Of a stretch of DNA of 33,614 nt, positions 1-7,291 are shown piece by piece. Origin of the DNA: JALCRY01 sp050946575 (GTDB taxonomy: Bacteria > Bacillota > Clostridia > Peptostreptococcales > Anaerovoracaceae). The position numbers and the translations under genes were made by a program. The notes beneath the pieces were generated by a model, which was not told the DNA's origin, did not search any database, and saw nothing but the letters and a program-made list of their open reading frames with translations. Numbering within the stretch: position 1 is the first letter of the stretch; each line of letters opens with the position of its first letter. The stretch spans positions 1-33,614 of the forward strand of contig JBMNVB010000013.1 in the NCBI GenBank assembly GCA_050946575.1, given 5' to 3'.

Positions 1-122
1 TTTAGTTTCGAGGCTCTCGCCTCTTTTCGACTAAAATTTCCACACTATGGATTTTTCAAGGTTCCGTTGGCATTTCAAAGGTTTCCGCCTTCTCCACGCC
101 TGCATCGCTTACTTTTAGCGTG
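1..122 (-). other. Structured untranslated stretch downstream of a leftward promoter
   Basis: No convincing ORF is seen here. Read leftward from the promoter at 130-158, the RNA could form several hairpins: GAGGC/GCCTC (10-14 with 19-23, tetraloop) inside an outer TTTAGT/ACTAAA pairing (1-6 with 30-35), and a TCCA/TGGA hairpin around 43-55. It could be the 5' leader of a gene beyond the left edge or the start of a small RNA. I could not match it to a known riboswitch or RNA family. Confidence 0.35.
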
Positions 123-129
123 CTTTATT

Positions 130-158
130 ATTCTACAACCCGTGCCGATAGATGTCAA
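130..158 (-). promoter_or_regulatory. Strong sigma-A-type promoter pointing left
   Basis: On the minus strand a perfect -35 TTGACA (158-153) is followed by a 17-base spacer and a -10 TAGAAT (135-130). Transcription would start near 123 and leave the window to the left. It is divergent from the gene at 238. Confidence 0.65.
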
Positions 159-237
159 CAACTTTTTACATGTTTTATCCTTTTTTATTACATGGTTTTA
201 TACTATAATAAGATAAGTCATTATTTGGAGAGTTAAG

Positions 238-1506
238 ATGAAAGCTATACGTGATTTTTTCGCTGACAAGAATACAGCCAGATGGTCATTCTACGTTATC
301 TGGACTACTATTATACTGTATCTTACATGGATACTGGTCAGTCATCTCGGCGTTGCGGTGTCAGCGATAGGATCCGGCATACTTTCATTTCTAAACGCAC
401 TCGCTCCGCTGTGGATCGGCCTTGTCATGGCCTATCTGTTCAATCCGTTCATCGAGTTCCTCGAACGGACCGTGGCCATGAAGCTCGTGAAGCCCGGCGA
501 GGACGTTGATTCGGAAAAAGGCAGAAAGCATGCCCGCCGCAGGAAGATGGCCGCGGTGCTCATCGCCTACATTATTATACTGCTCATCATAGCATTGATA
601 ATATACGGATTCGCCGCATTGATAATAGGGCAGCTCGTCGTGAAGAACGTCCCGCAGATGTTCGAGCATCTCTCGGATATGATCACGGGGTATATGAATT
701 CGATAAAGGAATGGGCCGCGAACATGCCGTCGGCCACGCTGTCCGAACACGCGTCGGATCTGGTGAACAGCCTGTTCGGCTGGGTGGCCAACAGTTTCAA
801 TACCGAATCGGTCGTTGCGACGCTGAACAGCATCACGAGTACGATCGTGAATATCATCATAGGGCTCATCATATCGGTCTATCTTTCATACGACAAGGAG
901 AAATTCGTCGGACTGTGGAATTCGCTGCTCGCGAGGACGTGCAGCCAGAAGCGCAAGAATACGATAAACGGGACGCTGAACGAAGTGGACCGTGTTTTAT
1001 CTACATTCCTCCGCGGCGTGCTGCTTGACGCGCTGATCATAGCGATCCTGTCTTCGATCGGCCTGTCGCTGATCGGGATGCAGTTCGCGGTGTTCATCGG
1101 CATATTCGCCGGCATATGCAATATCATCCCGTATTTCGGTCCTGTACTCGGCATGATCCCGGCATTTATTGTCGGGCTTCTGACGCAGGATGTCTGGCAC
1201 GGACTCCTTGCCGTGCTGGTGCTTTTCATCATCCAGCAGATAGACGGGAATTTCATTTATCCGAAGGTCGTCGGCACGAACACCGGGCTTCATCCCCTGC
1301 TCGTGCTACTCGCGGTGTTCATCGCGGGCAAGTTCTTCGGGCTCGCAGGCATGGTGCTTGCGGTGCCTGTCACGGCGATAATCAAGCTCTTTGTGCTGAA
1401 GTGGTATCACCGGCAGGATACGAAGAAGGACGCGAAGCTGGCATTCGCCGGCATGCCGGATGACGGCGGCCCCTCCGGTGACGCGGCGGAAGAGCGGAAA
1501 GAATAA
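238..1506 (+). CDS. AI-2E family transporter (YdjX/PerM-like permease)
   Basis: A 422-residue integral membrane protein of the AI-2E transporter family (PF01594). Members are membrane exporters or permeases, some linked to autoinducer-2 or Na+/H+ exchange; the substrate here is unknown. Hydrophobic segments lie near residues 15-70 (two), 105-135, 195-220 and 255-385 (several). A charged lysine/arginine-rich loop sits near 80-105. The family signature is in the last third: GICNIIPYFGP and then QQIDGNFIYPKVVG, followed by a conserved terminal helix pair. The C-terminal tail is short, charged and probably cytoplasmic. The ATG is preceded by TTGGAG at a good distance. The gene stands alone and ends at a rho-independent terminator (1538-1574). 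Confidence 0.9.
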   Translation: MKAIRDFFADKNTARWSFYVIWTTIILYLTWILVSHLGVAVSAIGSGILSFLNALAPLWIGLVMAYLFNPFIEFLERTVAMKLVKPGEDVDSEKGRKHARRRKMAAVLIAYIIILLIIALIIYGFAALIIGQLVVKNVPQMFEHLSDMITGYMNSIKEWAANMPSATLSEHASDLVNSLFGWVANSFNTESVVATLNSITSTIVNIIIGLIISVYLSYDKEKFVGLWNSLLARTCSQKRKNTINGTLNEVDRVLSTFLRGVLLDALIIAILSSIGLSLIGMQFAVFIGIFAGICNIIPYFGPVLGMIPAFIVGLLTQDVWHGLLAVLVLFIIQQIDGNFIYPKVVGTNTGLHPLLVLLAVFIAGKFFGLAGMVLAVPVTAIIKLFVLKWYHRQDTKKDAKLAFAGMPDDGGPSGDAAEERKE

Positions 1507-1509
1507 CAT

Positions 1510-1525
1510 GCATCAATGCATTGAT
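1510..1525. repeat. GCATCAATGC palindrome copy, extended here to ATCAATGCATTGAT
   Basis: Just after the stop codon of the AI-2E gene lies GCATCAATGC (1510-1519), overlapping a perfect 14-bp palindrome (1512-1525). The same 10-mer, in one orientation or the other, recurs at 6869, 12535, 20780 and 29288, always between genes. Confidence 0.7.
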
Positions 1526-1537
1526 ACAGTAATACTG

Positions 1538-1574
1538 AAACGGCAGAGCGGAAGATCCGCCCCGCCGTTTTTTT
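1538..1574 (+). terminator. Rho-independent terminator of the AI-2E gene
   Basis: AAACGGC (1538-1544) pairs with GCCGTTT (1564-1570), with an inner CGGA/TCCG pairing, followed by a T run to 1574. It closes the plus-strand transcript before the converging minus-strand genes. Confidence 0.75.
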
Positions 1575-1593
1575 CTGCTCTGTCCCGGCAGTC

Positions 1594-2106
1594 CTAAAAC
1601 CGGATCACCGGATGTTCTTCCGGGGAAAGAAAGGCCTCCGTTATCCTGCTTCTAATGATCTGCAGGGGCACGTCGAGCGACTCTCTTTCCTTCAGTTCAT
1701 CCCGGAGTCTGACGCAGCAGTCGTGTTCAGGCCTGATGATCTCCGGCGCCGCCGATGATTCCTTGCGCTGCAGTGTGAACGGGAACGTTCCGCCGCCGGC
1801 TGATATCACGGCTTCTTTCTCGACGACTCTCACGTTTACGAACATGTGCTCCGTCGCTATCCTGTGCCAGCCGGTGATATTGAGGCCCTCAGTCAGTACC
1901 GATTCGACGCTTTCCGCTTTTCCCGGAGGGCAGTCGATCACGAACACACAGCCGCACCGGTTTTTCTTGTTCACTGCGGAGATGACCTGCACGTTCTTCG
2001 CTCCGGCTCCGTAAAGTTCAGGTATCGCCGCGCCGATGTCCTCGCCCGTCGCGCTGTCAGTCTGAGCGAATATTATCATCCCGGGCTGTTTCTTGATATC
2101 TGCCAT
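1594..2106 (-). CDS. LarC-like nickel-insertion-domain protein (C-terminal LarC domain only)
   Basis: About 170 residues resembling the C-terminal half (LarC2) of LarC, the CTP-dependent enzyme that inserts nickel into the pincer cofactor of lactate racemase and related LarA enzymes. LarC-like features are an opening beta strand, then TGEDIGAAIPELYGAGAKNV, then KKNRCGCVFVIDCPP, a central HMFVNVRVVEKE strand, a RPEHDCC stretch and a closing helix. The N-terminal LarC1 domain is absent, and no larA, larB or larE lies in the window. ATG 2106 is preferred because a GTG six bases upstream would overlap the G-rich ribosome-binding site. It follows the preceding gene within about 12 bases, so the two are probably translated together. 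The family call rests on pattern similarity. Confidence 0.6.
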   Translation of the reverse strand: MADIKKQPGMIIFAQTDSATGEDIGAAIPELYGAGAKNVQVISAVNKKNRCGCVFVIDCPPGKAESVESVLTEGLNITGWHRIATEHMFVNVRVVEKEAVISAGGGTFPFTLQRKESSAAPEIIRPEHDCCVRLRDELKERESLDVPLQIIRSRITEAFLSPEEHPVIRF

Positions 2107-2118
2107 ATGCACCCCCCG

Positions 2119-2340
2119 TCAGTCGCCCCGGAGCATTTTATCGATTTTCAGTGTCAGCAGCGCGAGTTTCTTCGCGGCGGCCTTCACGCCGGGGATGCCC
2201 GCCGTTATATACGCCGCCTTTTCAGCCTCCGCCGCGGCGTCCGCGGGATCCGCGTACTCCATCACGGACGCGACCGCGGCAGGGATGACCGCGTTCATGA
2301 TGCAGCATCCCGCAGTCAGCAGATCGCTCGTGGCGGCGTG
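2119..2340 (-). pseudogene. Out-of-frame 3' part of the 2316-3902 gene (73 codons)
   Basis: In the frame one base off from the gene at 2316-3902, an open stretch runs from about 2340 to a TGA at 2119-2121. It encodes a protein-like, helix-rich tail (HAATSDLLTAGCCIMNAVIP near its start, KKLALLTLKIDKMLRGD at its end). It fills the gap up to the LarC-like gene, leaving only a normal ribosome-binding-site spacer. Joining the two frames by adding one base would give a protein of about 594 residues. I infer a one-base deletion, a sequencing error or, less likely, a programmed shift; no slippery heptamer is obvious. Confidence 0.55.
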
Positions 2341-3902
2341 ACATATGACACCAGCCGCGCGATATCCTCATGTTCACCGGTGCACGCCTTTGGGATGACT
2401 TCATCCGCGAAGTGCTCGAACAGCCTGGTCTCGCCGTTCACCGTGACTTCAACATCGATAAGCGGGTCGAACGCGAAATACTTCTGCGCCGGCTTCGATG
2501 TCCTTCTCGCGCCTTTCGCTATTTTTTTGAATTTTACGGTCACGTCGTCGCCTGTTTTCCTCTTCCACATTTCGGTCACGTTCTCTTCGACTGTCGCGAC
2601 GCGGTCGTTCTCAAGAGCGGTGACGATGTCAGCGATGCTCTTCCCTTCCGCGAGCCGGTCATAAGTATAACGCGATCTGTCATATATCATTTTCGTAACT
2701 GTCGGGAGCGTCGCGTCAGCGAGAAGCTTCGTCACAGGGCCGTTCGTGATCTCGAGCGCCTTGCGCGCCGTCGCGAAGATGGAGAACACTCCGATCTCCG
2801 GGTTCATGCTGTCCTCACTTCTGTCAGCGACAATGCCCTGCCCGATCTTTTCCGGGTCTTCTCCCGCCGAAAGCGCGAGCATCGCCGGAACGACGTAACT
2901 CGTCATATGCCCGAGCGGCGAGTTTCCGGGAGAAGTGGATCCCCCGCCGAGGCCCTCCCTGAAGCTCCCGAATATCTCATCGAACGCCATCATGCCCACA
3001 ACGGAAGGTCCTCCGATGTCTTTCAGGATCAGGCCTACATCGCCGACAATTTTCGCGGTGTCGAATTCTTCCCCGGTGACGCGCATGTGCAGCTTCTCCG
3101 GAAGCCCGGCCGTCCTGGCCGCCGATCTCCCGACGAGCATCGCGGACGTGGTCCTTCCGTACACGCCTTCTCCTTCCGGGACTTCAGCGTCCGGATGGAT
3201 TATTTCAAGTATCGCCGCCGCCCCGAGGACCGCCGCCTGGAACGGGCTCCCCTTTATCCCGACGCCGTGCATCGCGTCGAGCATCGCCTGCGTGCCGATC
3301 CTGGCTCCGTTCTCCGCGACCGCCGGCCACACGACGTCCTCGCCGAGAGCGCTGTGCCCGTATATGGCCCCGCCTACGTTTTCCGGGATATTGTTCCCGT
3401 CTATCGGTGAAAGTTCGCCGGCCGTCATGGCGTCATATATCGCCTTCACAGCCGGAAAGCCGGAGATCTTGCTGTTCATCTTCGCTGTCGGGATATTCGC
3501 GACCCCGCATCTGTCCACTCCCGCGAACATCCTCGCGGACGCCCCGAGCTTCCTGTTGCCCGCAGGGATCCCGACCTGAGCGGCCGATCCGGAGAGATAG
3601 AGCATGCACGCCGTGATCAGAGCTGCGTTGGCCCCGTCCGCTCCGGCGTCTTTCGCCGCAGCTGTCGCTTTCTCCATTATGGTGTCGACAGCCTGGCTCC
3701 TCTCATTCGCGAATGTTATTTTCACTGAACCGCCCCGCTGCAGTTCCTCTGTAATGGTATCCGCGACAGCATAAAGCGACATCGTCAGCATGCCGTGTCC
3801 TCCCGTAAGTGCTTCTATCCTGTCGCTTGTAAGATAATCTTCATGTGTAAGACATGCCGCCTCGACAGCGGCGGCCGCTTTCGGGAAATCTTTATTTATC
3901 AT
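2316..3902 (-). CDS. Uncharacterised ~528-residue protein linked to a LarC-like gene, probably frameshifted near its end
   Basis: I do not recognise this family. The protein is soluble-looking, rich in glycine and alanine, and has no signal peptide or membrane segments. Conserved-looking blocks are TGGHGMLTMSLYAVADTI (near 35-52), SAAQVGIPAGNRKLG (near 110), NIPENVGGAIYGHSALGEDV (near 170), MHGVGIKGSPFQAAVLGAA (near 215), GGGSTSPGNSPLGHMTSYV (near 325) and KYFAFDPLIDVEVTVNG near the end. ATG 3902 is chosen because AGGAGGG lies five bases upstream; the in-frame GTG at 3908 overlaps that site. The last residues (TPPRAIC) look like an out-of-frame ending; the natural C-terminus appears to continue in another frame down to 2119. 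It is probably cotranscribed with the LarC-like gene from the promoter at 3945-3973. Confidence 0.7.
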   Translation of the reverse strand: MINKDFPKAAAAVEAACLTHEDYLTSDRIEALTGGHGMLTMSLYAVADTITEELQRGGSVKITFANERSQAVDTIMEKATAAAKDAGADGANAALITACMLYLSGSAAQVGIPAGNRKLGASARMFAGVDRCGVANIPTAKMNSKISGFPAVKAIYDAMTAGELSPIDGNNIPENVGGAIYGHSALGEDVVWPAVAENGARIGTQAMLDAMHGVGIKGSPFQAAVLGAAAILEIIHPDAEVPEGEGVYGRTTSAMLVGRSAARTAGLPEKLHMRVTGEEFDTAKIVGDVGLILKDIGGPSVVGMMAFDEIFGSFREGLGGGSTSPGNSPLGHMTSYVVPAMLALSAGEDPEKIGQGIVADRSEDSMNPEIGVFSIFATARKALEITNGPVTKLLADATLPTVTKMIYDRSRYTYDRLAEGKSIADIVTALENDRVATVEENVTEMWKRKTGDDVTVKFKKIAKGARRTSKPAQKYFAFDPLIDVEVTVNGETRLFEHFADEVIPKACTGEHEDIARLVSYVTPPRAIC

Positions 3903-3944
3903 TTCCACCCTCCTGCTGTTCTGAATATCAATGTGCTCATGTAA

Positions 3945-3973
3945 ATTTTATCATTGACCGGATGGGACGGCAA
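3945..3973 (-). promoter_or_regulatory. Promoter for the unknown gene plus LarC-like gene
   Basis: Minus-strand -35 TTGCCG (3973-3968), 17-base spacer and -10 TAAAAT (3950-3945), about 45 bases upstream of the ATG at 3902. It lies just beyond the terminator of the ribosomal operon. Confidence 0.55.
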
Positions 3974-3992
3974 CTTACGCGCGCCGTTACGG

Positions 3993-4027
3993 AAAAAAAC
4001 ACCGCTCCGGGCGATGCCCGAAGCGGT
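3993..4027 (-). terminator. Rho-independent terminator ending the ribosomal operon
   Basis: On the minus strand a 12-bp stem (4027-4016 with 4012-4001, ACCGCTTCGGGC against GCCCGGAGCGGT, three-base loop, one G-T pair) is followed by a run of seven Ts (3999-3993). It lies about 25 bases after the rplQ stop codon. Confidence 0.9.
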
Positions 4028-4050
4028 AATTATCAATGCAGAGAAAAATG

Positions 4051-4392
4051 TTATACGAGCTCGAGGAATACTTCTTCCGCGTTGTCCCCTTCGCGGGGTC
4101 CGAGCTTCAGTATTCTCGTGTATCCGCCGTTCCTTTCCTCATATCTCGGAGCGATATCGTCAAACAGCTTCGATACGACGTCGTTGTCATATACATAAGC
4201 CGCCACCTGACGTCTCGCGTGGATGTCGCCGCGCTTCGCGAGTGTTATCATCTTCTCCGCGGCTCTTCCGGCTTCTTTTGCTCTGTCGTTTGTAGTCGTG
4301 ATCCTTTCTTCTCTGAAAAGGTCAGTCACGAGGTTCCTCAGCATGGCTTTTCTGTGAGCAGATACTCTGCCCAGTTTTTTATTGCCTGGCAT
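4051..4392 (-). CDS. rplQ: 50S ribosomal protein L17
   Basis: The 113-residue L17, a large-subunit protein bound to 23S rRNA near the exit-tunnel side. The N-terminus carries the family pattern PGNKKLGRVSAHRKAMLRNL, followed by a region rich in basic residues (LFREERITTTNDRAKEAGR). Length is normal for Firmicutes. It is the last gene of the operon: 14 bases separate it from rpoA and the terminator follows directly. A Shine-Dalgarno (AAGGAG) precedes the ATG. Confidence 0.97.
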   Translation of the reverse strand: MPGNKKLGRVSAHRKAMLRNLVTDLFREERITTTNDRAKEAGRAAEKMITLAKRGDIHARRQVAAYVYDNDVVSKLFDDIAPRYEERNGGYTRILKLGPREGDNAEEVFLELV

Positions 4393-4406
4393 TTCCTAAC
4401 TCCTTT

Positions 4407-5357
4407 CTAATCGTCCGACGATCTGAGGCTGAGTCCGAGCTCCTCGAGCTTCGCCTTGACTTCGTCGAGCGATTTCTTGCCGAGGTTCCTGACCTTCATC
4501 ATGTCTTCCTCGGATTTCTGTGTCAGTTCTTCTACAGTGTTTATCTTCGCTCTCTTGAGACAGTTGAACGAACGGACTGAAAGTTCGAGTTCCTCTATCG
4601 TCATTTCGAGCGCTTTTTCCTTCTGATCCTCTTCCTTTTCGACCATGATCTCCATGCCCTCTGTATCGTCCGTGAGTTCCACGAACAGATTCAGATGCTC
4701 CTGCATGATCTTCGCGCCTATCGACACGCCCTCCTTCGGCGTGATCGATCCGTCGGTCCAGATCTCGAGGATGAGCTTGTCGTAGTCAGTCACCTGTCCG
4801 ACTCTCGTATTCTCCACGGTGAAGTTCACCTTCCTGACCGGAGTATAGATCGAGTCGACCGGGATGACCGCTATCGGCGTGTTCTCATCTTTATTCTGGT
4901 CCGCCGTAACATATCCTCTTCCCTTTGCGATGTTGATCTCCATCACGAGGGAGGCATTGTCTTCGAGAGTGGCGATATGCAGGTCGGGATTGAAGATCTC
5001 CAGATCCGGATCCGCCGTGATGTCGGCGGCCGTGACCTCCTTCGGTCCCGATGCATTGATATATACTCTCATGGTGTCTTCCGGGCCGTTCAGTCTAATC
5101 GCGAGCTTTTTCAGGTTGAGGATTATTTCGGTCACGTCTTCCTTGCATCCCTCGATCGTCGAAAATTCGTGTACGACGCCGTCGATGCTGACATTCGTGA
5201 CCGCAGCTCCCGGCAGTGAGCTCAGCAGTATACGTCTGAGACTGTTTCCGAGAGTAGTTCCGTAGCCTCTTTCGAGCGGTTCAACGACGAACTTGCCGTA
5301 TCCCCTGTTCTTCTCATCCAATACGCATTCGATTGTAGGCTTTTCGATTTCTATCAT
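4407..5357 (-). CDS. rpoA: DNA-directed RNA polymerase subunit alpha
   Basis: RNA polymerase alpha, 316 residues, which dimerises to start assembly of the core enzyme and contacts upstream promoter DNA and activators. The N-terminal domain (about 1-230) includes the family block LERGYGTTLGNSLRRILLSS. An acidic lysine-rich linker (about 232-250) leads to the C-terminal domain with the helix-hairpin-helix VRNLGKKSLDEVKAKLEELG that binds UP elements. Length is normal. It sits between rpsD and rplQ, the usual place at the end of the alpha cluster, so its supply is tied to that of ribosomal proteins. Confidence 0.98.
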   Translation of the reverse strand: MIEIEKPTIECVLDEKNRGYGKFVVEPLERGYGTTLGNSLRRILLSSLPGAAVTNVSIDGVVHEFSTIEGCKEDVTEIILNLKKLAIRLNGPEDTMRVYINASGPKEVTAADITADPDLEIFNPDLHIATLEDNASLVMEINIAKGRGYVTADQNKDENTPIAVIPVDSIYTPVRKVNFTVENTRVGQVTDYDKLILEIWTDGSITPKEGVSIGAKIMQEHLNLFVELTDDTEGMEIMVEKEEDQKEKALEMTIEELELSVRSFNCLKRAKINTVEELTQKSEEDMMKVRNLGKKSLDEVKAKLEELGLSLRSSDD

Positions 5358-5390
5358 TAAATGCCCTCCTTATCAGTGCGATCCGTCTAA

Positions 5391-6011
5391 TTATTTGGAG
5401 TACAATTCTACGATCAGATGCTCCGCGATAGGAGTATCAATGTCCTCTCTGGTAGGAAGATTCAGCACCTTGCCTTCAAGCTTTTCGACATCGATCGTCA
5501 TCCACGACGGGACAGTGATCGTCATGTCCTTGATTTCCTTGAACTTCGGCGAGTTCTGACTCTTCTCCTTTACACTGATAACGTCACCTGCCTTGACCGT
5601 ATAGGCAGGAATGTTTACTTTCTTTCCGTTCACTCTGAAATGTCCGTGCGTCACGAGCTGGCGAGCTTCCTTTCTCGAAGCCGCGAGTCCGAGTCTGAAC
5701 ACTACATTATCAAGCCTCGTCTCGAGCAGTATGAGCAGGTTTTCACCCGTCTTGCCCTTCTGCCTGGCGGCTTTTTCAAACAGATTGCGGAACTGAGTTT
5801 CCTGAAGACCGTAGAATCTCTTCGCCTTCTGCTTTTCACGGAGCTGCAGCCCGTATTCCGAATTTTTATGTCTGCCCTGGCCGTGCTGCCCCGGCGGAAA
5901 GTTTCTTCTCTCAAGAGCACACTTATTCGTGTAGCATCTGTCGCCTTTAAGGAACATCTTGCAGCCTTCTCTTCTGCAGAGTCTGCAGTTTGCGTCTGTG
6001 TATCTTGCCAT
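5391..6011 (-). CDS. rpsD: 30S ribosomal protein S4 (zinc-binding form)
   Basis: The 206-residue S4, a primary 16S rRNA binder that nucleates assembly of the 30S body and is a translational autoregulator in many bacteria. Residues C9, C12, C26 and C31 form the zinc motif of the C+ type of S4. The S4 RNA-binding domain is at about 95-155 (RLDNVVFRLGLAASRKEARQ, then HGHFRVNGKKVNIP). Length is typical. In this genome rpsD sits inside the alpha cluster between rpsK and rpoA, as in Clostridia, whereas Bacillus keeps it elsewhere. Confidence 0.98.
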   Translation of the reverse strand: MARYTDANCRLCRREGCKMFLKGDRCYTNKCALERRNFPPGQHGQGRHKNSEYGLQLREKQKAKRFYGLQETQFRNLFEKAARQKGKTGENLLILLETRLDNVVFRLGLAASRKEARQLVTHGHFRVNGKKVNIPAYTVKAGDVISVKEKSQNSPKFKEIKDMTITVPSWMTIDVEKLEGKVLNLPTREDIDTPIAEHLIVELYSK

Positions 6012-6032
6012 TTCTATCTTTCCTCCTTCCGG

Positions 6033-6431
6033 CTAGACTCTTCTTCTCTTAGGCGGCCTGCACCCGTTGTGCGGTATAGGGGTGATGTCCTTGATAAGAG
6101 TGATCTGGAGTCCCGCCGCCTGAAGTGCTCTGATAGCTGCTTCTCTGCCGGAACCAGGTCCTTTAACGTATACTTCAACTGTCTTGAGTCCGTGCTCCAT
6201 CGCGCCCTTTGCGGCTTCCTCCGCCGCCATCTGAGCCGCGAACGGAGTCGATTTTCTCGATCCCCTGAATCCGAGCGAACCCGCGCTCGACCATGAAAGC
6301 GCGTTCCCGCTCATGTCGGTAAGCGTAACGAGTGTGTTGTTGAAGGTCGACTGGATATGTGCCTGACCTTTTTCTATATTCTTACGCTCTTTTTTCTTTT
6401 TTCTGGTCTGTTTCTTCTGAGCCTTAGGCAT
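6033..6431 (-). CDS. rpsK: 30S ribosomal protein S11
   Basis: S11, 132 residues, part of the 30S platform near the Shine-Dalgarno helix and the E site. Its N-terminus is unusually basic and lysine-rich (KKQTRKKKKERKNIEKG). The conserved core follows: AHIQSTFNNTLVTLTD, GSRKSTPFAAQMAAE, VKGPGSGREAAIRALQ and the invariant C-terminal DITPIPHNGCRPPKRRRV. It starts 14 bases after rpsM with a clear AGGAGG. Confidence 0.98.
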   Translation of the reverse strand: MPKAQKKQTRKKKKERKNIEKGQAHIQSTFNNTLVTLTDMSGNALSWSSAGSLGFRGSRKSTPFAAQMAAEEAAKGAMEHGLKTVEVYVKGPGSGREAAIRALQAAGLQITLIKDITPIPHNGCRPPKRRRV

Positions 6432-6445
6432 ATCGTCTTACCTCC

Positions 6446-6823
6446 TTACAGCACCTGTTTCTTCGCACGGCCGACAGTTTTCTTCGGGCCCTTGCGAGTT
6501 CTTGCATTAGTTTTCGTGTTCTGACCTCTTACAGGGAGACCTCTTCTGTGTCTGATCCCTCTGTAGCAGCCGATCTCCATAAGTCTCTTTACATTGAGCG
6601 AATTCTCTCTTCTGAGATCACCTTCGACGATGTACTCCGAATCGATGACTTTTCTGATCTTACCGGCTTCATCCTCCGAAAGATCCTTCACTCTCGTCGC
6701 AGGGTCGACGCCCGCCGCTTCGACGATCTTCGCCGCCGACGTTCTGCCGATCCCGTAAATGTAAGTCAAACCAATGTCGATCCTTTTTTCTCTTGGTAAG
6801 TCTACTCCGGCTATACGAGCCAT
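6446..6823 (-). CDS. rpsM: 30S ribosomal protein S13
   Basis: S13, 125 residues, in the 30S head where it contacts the P-site tRNA and forms bridge B1 with the large subunit. The start MARIAGVDLPREKRI is standard, followed by the helix-two-turn-helix region (YIYGIGRTSAAKIVEAAG) and the block GCYRGIRHRRGLPVRGQ with a basic C-terminal tail. A gap of about 110 bases containing a hairpin separates it from rpmJ, the widest gap within the downstream half of the operon. Confidence 0.98.
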   Translation of the reverse strand: MARIAGVDLPREKRIDIGLTYIYGIGRTSAAKIVEAAGVDPATRVKDLSEDEAGKIRKVIDSEYIVEGDLRRENSLNVKRLMEIGCYRGIRHRRGLPVRGQNTKTNARTRKGPKKTVGRAKKQVL

Positions 6824-6856
6824 GTTTTCCTCCTCTTCCCATCTTCCGTCGCCCTT

Positions 6857-6882
6857 CTCCGCATCTCTGCATCAATGCGGAG
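6857..6882 (-). repeat. Hairpin carrying a GCATCAATGC copy between rpmJ and rpsM
   Basis: CTCCGCAT (6857-6864) pairs perfectly with ATGCGGAG (6875-6882) across a 10-base loop. The dispersed 10-mer GCATCAATGC occupies 6869-6878. No T run follows, so this is not a typical terminator. A second small hairpin, CTGCC/GGCAG, lies just after the rpmJ stop near 6909-6922. Confidence 0.6.
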
Positions 6883-6932
6883 CGGCAATATAAACGGGAT
6901 GTTCCTTCTGCCTCACGGCAGTCTACTATAAC

Positions 6933-7046
6933 TTAACCCTGTTTCTGCTTGTGCTTCGGGTTCTCGCAGATGACCATGACTTTTCCCTTTCTCTTGATCA
7001 CCTTGCACTTCTCGCACATGGGTTTTACTGATGACCTGACTTTCAT
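6933..7046 (-). CDS. rpmJ: 50S ribosomal protein L36
   Basis: The 37-residue L36, the smallest ribosomal protein, located at the base of the L7/L12 stalk side of 23S rRNA. It begins MKVRSSVKPMCEKCKVIKRK and ends NPKHKQKQG. The zinc ligands C11, C14, C27 and H32 are all present, so this is the zinc-binding form. It lies between infA and rpsM, its usual place. The ATG is preceded by GGAGGTGCAGG-type sequence. Confidence 0.95.
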   Translation of the reverse strand: MKVRSSVKPMCEKCKVIKRKGKVMVICENPKHKQKQG

Positions 7047-7058
7047 CCTGCACCTCCG

Positions 7059-7277
7059 CTATTTTTCTCTCCAGGTTATTCTTCCGCGCGAAAGGTCGTA
7101 CGGTGACAGTTCCACCTTCACCTTGTCGCCCGGAAGTATTCTGATGAAATTCATTCTGATTTTTCCGGAAACGTGCGCGAGCACTTTATGCCCGGTTTCA
7201 AGCTTGACAACGAACATCGCGTTCGGCTGCGCGTCTACAACGACTCCTTCCGCTTCAATTACATCTTTTTTAGCCAT
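7059..7277 (-). CDS. infA: Translation initiation factor IF-1
   Basis: IF-1, 72 residues from the ATG at 7277, an OB-fold protein that occupies the 30S A site during initiation. It reads MAKKDVIEAEGVVVDAQPNA, with the family blocks KVLAHVSGKIRMNFIRILPGD and ELSPYDLSRGRITWR. The reading frame could start three codons earlier, but the 72-residue start matches the family and has AAAGGTG at the right spacing. It lies 14 bases after map. Confidence 0.97.
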   Translation of the reverse strand: MAKKDVIEAEGVVVDAQPNAMFVVKLETGHKVLAHVSGKIRMNFIRILPGDKVKVELSPYDLSRGRITWREK

Positions 7278-7291
7278 TAATTGCACCTTTC

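Noticed and set aside
1538..1574. Terminator for the LarC-like gene on the minus strand
   Set aside because: On the minus strand the T run precedes the stem instead of following it; only a short TTT follows, so it serves the plus-strand gene.
2370..3410. Large plus-strand ORF opposite the unknown gene
   Set aside because: It is arginine-rich, overlaps the better-supported minus-strand gene throughout and has no ribosome-binding site; GC-rich codon use keeps the opposite frame open.
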